The notes beneath the pieces were generated by a model. It did not search any database. It was given only the letters and a program-made list of their open reading frames with translations, and had not been told where the DNA came from. Source: Alistipes finegoldii DSM 17242 (GTDB taxonomy: Bacteria > Bacteroidota > Bacteroidia > Bacteroidales > Rikenellaceae). From it: a stretch of 64,000 nucleotides of DNA. Shown here piece by piece: positions 60,118 through 64,000 of this stretch; within the stretch, counting starts at the first letter, position 1; the number at the start of each line of letters is the position of its first letter. The stretch spans positions 620,001 to 684,000 of the forward strand of contig NC_018011.1 of NCBI RefSeq assembly GCF_000265365.1. The letters are read 5' to 3'. The position numbers and the translations under genes were made by a program.

Positions 60118-61134
60118 CTATTTGTTGTTGTAAGCGGCCATCTTTTGGATCAGCATGACTACCTTGTTCGAGTAGCCCCACTCGTTGTCGTACCAAGCCA
60201 CGAGCTTCACGAAGTTCGGGTTCAGCGCGATACCGGCCTTAGCGTCGAAGATCGAAGTGTTGGCGTCGCCCGTGAAGTCGGTCGAAACCACGTCGTCCTC
60301 GGTGTACTCGATGATGCCTTTGAACTCGTTCTCCGAAGCCTTCTTCATGGCAGCCTTGATCTCGTCGTACGAAGCGCCCTTCTCCAGACGGCAGGTCAGG
60401 TCTACGACCGAAACGTCGAGCGTCGGAACGCGGAATGCCATACCGGTCAGTTTGCCGTTCAGGGCGGGGATCACCTTGCCTACGGCCTTTGCAGCGCCGG
60501 TCGACGAGGGGATGATGTTGCCGCCGGCAGCACGGCCGCCGCGCCAGTCTTTCATCGAGGGACCGTCTACGGTCTTCTGCGTTGCGGTGGTAGCGTGTAC
60601 GGTGGTCATGAGACCCTCGACGATACCGAAGTTGTCGTTGATGACCTTAGCCAGCGGAGCGAGGCAGTTCGTGGTGCACGATGCGTTCGAAACGATCTGC
60701 TGACCTGCGTAAGTATCGGTGTTCACGCCGCATACGAACATCGGGGTGTCGTCCTTCGAGGGAGCCGACATAACGACGTATTTGGCACCGGCTGCGATGT
60801 GGGCCTCAGCCTTCTCCTTGGTGAGGAACAGACCGGTAGACTCGACGATGTACTCGGCGCCTACTTCGTTCCACTTCAGGTTTGCGGGATCCTTCTCGGC
60901 GGTTACGCGGATGACGTTGCCGTTGACGATGAGCTGGCCCTTCTCCACGTTGTAGTCGATCGTACCGTTGAAACGGCCGTGTACCGAGTCGTACTTGAGC
61001 ATGTAAGCCATGTAGTCTACCGGAACGAGGTCGTTGATACCTACCACCTCAATGTCTGCATTGTTGCACGCAGCACGGAATACCAGACGGCCGATACGAC
61101 CGAAACCGTTGATACCTACTTTGATCTTTGACAT
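60118..61134 (-). CDS. gapA: Glyceraldehyde-3-phosphate dehydrogenase
   Basis: A 338-residue NAD-dependent GAPDH of glycolysis. The NAD-binding start is KVGINGFGRIGRLVFRAA. The catalytic C153 is in SNASCTTNCLAPL, with H180 (TTVHATTATQKTVDGPS). RGGRAAGGNIIPSSTGAAKA and WYDNEWGYSNKV are the other signatures. It is intact, a single gene, and probably highly expressed given the good promoter and even codon use. Confidence 0.97.
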   Translation of the reverse strand: MSKIKVGINGFGRIGRLVFRAACNNADIEVVGINDLVPVDYMAYMLKYDSVHGRFNGTIDYNVEKGQLIVNGNVIRVTAEKDPANLKWNEVGAEYIVESTGLFLTKEKAEAHIAAGAKYVVMSAPSKDDTPMFVCGVNTDTYAGQQIVSNASCTTNCLAPLAKVINDNFGIVEGLMTTVHATTATQKTVDGPSMKDWRGGRAAGGNIIPSSTGAAKAVGKVIPALNGKLTGMAFRVPTLDVSVVDLTCRLEKGASYDEIKAAMKKASENEFKGIIEYTEDDVVSTDFTGDANTSIFDAKAGIALNPNFVKLVAWYDNEWGYSNKVVMLIQKMAAYNNK

Positions 61135-61183
61135 AATGTTATGATTTATTTGTTAATAAAAAATGCGTTATTTTTTCACTGCA

Positions 61184-61214
61184 CAAAAGTACATACTTTA
61201 TGTATATTACGCAA
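61184..61214 (-). promoter_or_regulatory. gapA promoter
   Basis: On the minus strand, TTG at 61214-61212 and TACTTTTG at 61191-61184 are separated by 20 bases, close to TTTG-N19-TAnnTTTG. The start codon follows about 50 bases later. Confidence 0.65.
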
Positions 61215-61251
61215 GTAAAAAATTAAATTTTTTTAGTAATCCGATTCCTGC

Positions 61252-62007
61252 CTACTTCGCCGCCCTCTTGGCCCGTTTGGCCATCGCCGAAGCGAAGACG
61301 AAGTCGTTGAGTTCGGGGTTGTCGGCGTGCAGGATATCGTCTTTGGTGCCCTCCCACCATTTGCGACCTTCGTGTATGTATACAATTTTCTCGCCGATTT
61401 CCATCACCGAGTTCATATCGTGCGTATTGATGATGGTGGTGATATTGTATTCGCACGTGATTTCGTGAATCAGGTTGTCGATGACGATCGAAGTCTGCGG
61501 GTCGAGTCCCGAATTGGGTTCGTCGCAGAAGAGGTAGCGCGGATTGAGCACGATGGCGCGGGCGATGGCCACGCGCTTGATCATGCCACCCGACAGTTCG
61601 GCCGGATAGAGGTGGTTGGCCTCTTCCAGCCGCACCCGCTGAAGGCAGAAACTCACACGCTCCATCTTCTCCTTCTCGCTCTGCGAGGTGAAGAGGTCCA
61701 GCGGCAGTTTGACGTTCTCCTCGACGGTCGAGGAGTCCAGCAGCGCCCCGCCCTGAAAGATCATGCCGATATCCTTGCGGATGGCGCGCCGCTGCTTGAA
61801 ATCCAGCTGCGTGAAGTTGGTGTCGTCGTACCAGACGTCGCCCGAATCGGGTTCATGGAGTCCCACCAGCGTCTTCAGCAGCACGGTCTTGCCCGAACCG
61901 CTGCGGCCGATGATCAGGTTGGTCCGTCCGGTCTCGAATTCGATCGAAATATCGTCGAGCACCACGCGACCGTCGAACGATTTGGTGATATGTTCGGCGC
62001 GTATCAT
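61252..62007 (-). CDS. MlaF-like ABC transporter ATP-binding protein
   Basis: A 251-residue ATPase of the Mla/MCE-type lipid transport group. Walker A is GRSGSGKTV (34-42), the signature is LSGGMIKRVAIARA, Walker B is LFCDEPNSGLDP, and the H-loop is in IINTHDMNSV. The start overlaps the end of the permease gene by 4 bases. With the MlaE-like permease it moves phospholipids between the two membranes. The MCE-domain partner is not in the window. Confidence 0.93.
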   Translation of the reverse strand: MIRAEHITKSFDGRVVLDDISIEFETGRTNLIIGRSGSGKTVLLKTLVGLHEPDSGDVWYDDTNFTQLDFKQRRAIRKDIGMIFQGGALLDSSTVEENVKLPLDLFTSQSEKEKMERVSFCLQRVRLEEANHLYPAELSGGMIKRVAIARAIVLNPRYLFCDEPNSGLDPQTSIVIDNLIHEITCEYNITTIINTHDMNSVMEIGEKIVYIHEGRKWWEGTKDDILHADNPELNDFVFASAMAKRAKRAAK

Positions 62008-62747
62008 ATGAGCAGGACTTGCGTCAGTATAAGGTTAAAGATCATGATCACTACGGAGCTGACCACCACGGCGCGCGTCGAGGCGGCGCCCACTTCGAGC
62101 GAATTGCCCTTGGCGTAATAGCCGTAGAAGGCCGAAATCGAGGTGATGATATAGGCGAAGACGGCGGTCTTGATCAGCGAATAGACGATCGAATAGGGCT
62201 TGAAATCCATCAGCAGGCCGTCGATGTAGTCGGCCGGGATCATGATGCCGGTCAGGTAGGCGATCGCCCAGCCGCCCATAATGCCGATCGCGATGCTCAG
62301 GATGGTCAGAAACGGGAAGAAAACCACCGCGGCGACGATCTTCGGCAGGATCAGGTACGACGCGGAGTTGACGCCCATGATCTCCAGCGCGTCGATCTGT
62401 TCGGTGATGCGCATGGTGCCGATCTCCGAGGCGATGCTCGACCCGACCTTGCCGGCCAGAATCAGCGCCACGACCGTCGATGAAAATTCGAGGATCATCG
62501 TCTCGCGCGTGGCGTAGCCCACCAGCGAGCGGGGGATGAAGGGCGAATCGAGGTTGATGCACATCTGCAGGGTGATGACCGCGCCGATGAATACCGAGAT
62601 GATCGCGGTCAGGCCGATCGAGTCGATGCCCAGCGACTCCATTTCGTAAACGATGCGGCGGCGGTAGATGGCGGCCTTCTCCGGACGGGAAAAGACTTTC
62701 CCCATCAGGATGAAATAGCGGCCTATCAGCTCGAATATCTTCAGCAT
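62004..62747 (-). CDS. MlaE-like ABC transporter permease
   Basis: A 247-residue inner-membrane protein of the MlaE/YrbE family. Membrane segments are near 45-70, 85-105, 140-175, 195-215 and 225-245. The family block GLTAIISVFIGAVITLQM and the STVVALILAGKVGSSIASEI segment (the coupling and GxVG motif) are clear. It overlaps the ATPase gene by 4 bases and follows DUF4834 by 3 bases, so all three are one operon. Role: lipid asymmetry of the outer membrane. Confidence 0.94.
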   Translation of the reverse strand: MLKIFELIGRYFILMGKVFSRPEKAAIYRRRIVYEMESLGIDSIGLTAIISVFIGAVITLQMCINLDSPFIPRSLVGYATRETMILEFSSTVVALILAGKVGSSIASEIGTMRITEQIDALEIMGVNSASYLILPKIVAAVVFFPFLTILSIAIGIMGGWAIAYLTGIMIPADYIDGLLMDFKPYSIVYSLIKTAVFAYIITSISAFYGYYAKGNSLEVGAASTRAVVVSSVVIMIFNLILTQVLLI

Positions 62748-62750
62748 ACG

Positions 62751-63167
62751 CTACTCTTGTTTCGGCTCTTTCGTCTCTTCGAACTCGACGTAGTCGCCGA
62801 CGTCTTTCGACACCCGTTTTTCGGGCGCCCCGGAGGTTTTGCGCACCTTCACTTCGCCTTCGCGGCCCTTGCGGGACTCGCCGGCAAAGGGCGAGCCGAA
62901 ACCCTGTCCGCCGAAATTGCGCGGATCGAAGCCTTCGCCGAACTGCTCCTCCATCTGGCGGCGGACCTTGTTCATCCGCCAGCGGAACACCAGTATCAGC
63001 GCCACGGCCAATATCAGAATACTCATAACGACATACAGAAAAAACAGTGCGACGCCCTTCAGCAGCGCCGGAGCGGCGATGGCGAGGATGAGAATGACCA
63101 AAACCGTCAGCGGATTGCGCTGCACGAATCCCACCAGAGCGTTTATGATTGCGGTCAGAAAATTCAT
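62751..63167 (-). CDS. DUF4834 family membrane protein
   Basis: A 138-residue protein with two N-terminal membrane segments (about 17-35 and 38-62) and a charged tail with EEQFGEGFDPRNFGGQGFGS and KRVSKDVGDYVEFEE. It belongs to the DUF4834 family of Bacteroidetes. Function is unknown. It is the first gene before the MlaE/MlaF pair, so a link with that transporter is possible. Confidence 0.82.
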   Translation of the reverse strand: MNFLTAIINALVGFVQRNPLTVLVILILAIAAPALLKGVALFFLYVVMSILILAVALILVFRWRMNKVRRQMEEQFGEGFDPRNFGGQGFGSPFAGESRKGREGEVKVRKTSGAPEKRVSKDVGDYVEFEETKEPKQE

Positions 63168-63231
63168 TGCAATTTAAAGTTTACAACCTTACAAAGGTAG
63201 GGAAAAATATGCGGATTTCAATTAATTGTCG

Positions 63232-63239
63232 TAAATTTG
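63232..63239 (+). promoter_or_regulatory. -7 element of the purB promoter
   Basis: TAAATTTG fits TAnnTTTG, 28 bases before the purB start. No clear -33 box is visible. Confidence 0.55.
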
Positions 63240-63266
63240 GTGCCGGAAAACAAATCACAACACAAT

Positions 63267-64000
63267 ATGCTCAACAAACTTACAGCCATTTCGCCCGTAG
63301 ACGGCCGCTACCGTAATACAACGGAAACGCTCGCCGATTATTTTTCGGAACAGGCCCTCATCCGCTACCGCATCCGCGTCGAAGTGGAATACTTCATCGC
63401 GCTCTGCGAGATTCCCCTGCCCCAGCTGGCCGGCATCGATCGTACCAAATTCGCCGCCCTGCGCGCCCTATACCTCGATTTCTCGCCCGCCGACGCCGAG
63501 CGCGTCAAGCAGATCGAGTCGGTCACCAACCACGACGTCAAAGCCATCGAGTACATCATCAAGGAAAAAATGGACACGCTCGGACTGGAAGCCTACAAGG
63601 AATTCGTTCACTTCGGGCTTACCTCGCAGGACATCAACAACACGGCCATTCCGCTCTCGCTGAAGGAGGCGATGGCGGGTTTCTACTACCCCGCCGTCGA
63701 AGAGGTGCGCGACAAACTGGCGGCTTTTGCCGACGAGTGGCATGACGTGCCGATGCTGGCGCGCACGCACGGCCAGCCCGCATCTCCCACGACGCTGGGC
63801 AAGGAGTTCATGGTTTTCGTCGAGCGCATCGAGAAGCAGCTGGCCATGCTGCACGACATCGCCGTTCCGGCCAAGTTCGGCGGCGCGACCGGCAACTTCA
63901 ACGCACACCGTGCGGCCTATCCGCAGTACGACTGGGTGGCTTTCGCCAACAGGTTCGTCGGCGAGACGCTGGGGCTCTGCCGCTCGCAGTACACCACGCA
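63267..64000 (+). CDS. purB: Adenylosuccinate lyase, 3' end outside window
   Basis: The first 244 codons of PurB, which acts twice in purine synthesis by splitting fumarate from SAICAR and from adenylosuccinate. The start is MLNKLTAISPVDGRYRNTTE, followed by VTNHDVKAIEYIIKEKM, HFGLTSQDINNTAIPLSLKE (catalytic region) and ARTHGQPASPTTLGKE. The frame is open to the last base of the window, so the gene is cut by the window edge, not broken. Cytoplasmic. Confidence 0.96.
   Translation, partial: MLNKLTAISPVDGRYRNTTETLADYFSEQALIRYRIRVEVEYFIALCEIPLPQLAGIDRTKFAALRALYLDFSPADAERVKQIESVTNHDVKAIEYIIKEKMDTLGLEAYKEFVHFGLTSQDINNTAIPLSLKEAMAGFYYPAVEEVRDKLAAFADEWHDVPMLARTHGQPASPTTLGKEFMVFVERIEKQLAMLHDIAVPAKFGGATGNFNAHRAAYPQYDWVAFANRFVGETLGLCRSQYTT

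Noticed and set aside
1..64000. CRISPR array, rRNA operon or complete tRNA gene
   Set aside because: No regularly spaced repeats, no rRNA-like sequence and no complete cloverleaf were found; only the tRNA 3' tail at 46162.

Overview
The window reads as a large mobile-DNA block (about 1-46,184) joined to ordinary chromosome (about 46,440-64,000) of a GC-rich member of the Bacteroidales. Alistipes or a close relative is the best guess. The grounds are the Bacteroidetes-type -7 boxes (TAnnTTTG), the GH92 lipoprotein, the DUF177-rpmF-plsX-fabH order, the MlaE/MlaF pair without Gram-negative enteric neighbours, and the sharp rise in GC after about 46.4 kb. The genus is inferred, not proved.

Region 1 (1-18,300) is part of a CTnDOT/ERL-type tetracycline-resistance conjugative element. 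It holds a partial helix-turn-helix gene, a DUF4099/DUF3945 protein, topoisomerase III (topB), a DUF1896 gene overlapping a giant methylase-helicase, then tetQ with its attenuator leader and rteA. rteA is cut near its 3' end and fused to a cluster on the other strand (a broken small gene, DUF3873, PcfJ, PcfK and small orfs). rteB, rteC and all tra genes are missing here, so this part looks rearranged.

Region 2 (18,300-24,030) opens with a roughly 1-kb gene-free stretch rich in long hairpins. A mobilizable-element module follows: a hypothetical gene, an excisionase-like HTH gene, a RepA/TnpC-like ATPase, a candidate oriT, a MobC-like protein, a relaxase and a membrane coiled-coil protein.

Region 3 (24,040-40,280) is cargo. 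A tyrosine recombinase sits beside a phase-variable type I restriction-modification locus, read leftwards as HTH, hsdR, GIY-YIG nuclease, hsdM, a DinD/RhuM fusion and the expressed hsdS. Silent hsdS cassettes lie between the expressed hsdS and the recombinase, bounded by a perfect 42-bp inverted repeat, with 24-bp and 16-bp inverted repeats inside it. An IS256-family element with an 8-bp target duplication has broken one silent cassette. A DUF2971 protein, a DUF234-type ATPase and a HipB-like regulator follow.

Region 4 (40,650-46,184) carries two unfamiliar genes, each with a PD-(D/E)XK-like motif: a 1276-residue SEC-C protein and a 241-residue protein. They are bracketed by copies of an approximately 125-bp repeat built around a palindrome that also appears at the candidate oriT. 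The block ends in what looks like the 3' end of a tRNA gene, a likely attachment site.

Region 5 (46,440-64,000) is housekeeping chromosome: DoxX, YjbQ, a GH92 alpha-mannosidase, a DedA/YqaA-like protein, GNAT, DUF5131, ferritin, two PepSY-like secreted proteins beside a two-component system, DUF177-rpmF-plsX-fabH for phospholipid and fatty-acid start-up, gapA, the MlaF/MlaE lipid-asymmetry transporter, DUF4834 and the start of purB. Convergent gene pairs are separated by clear terminator hairpins.
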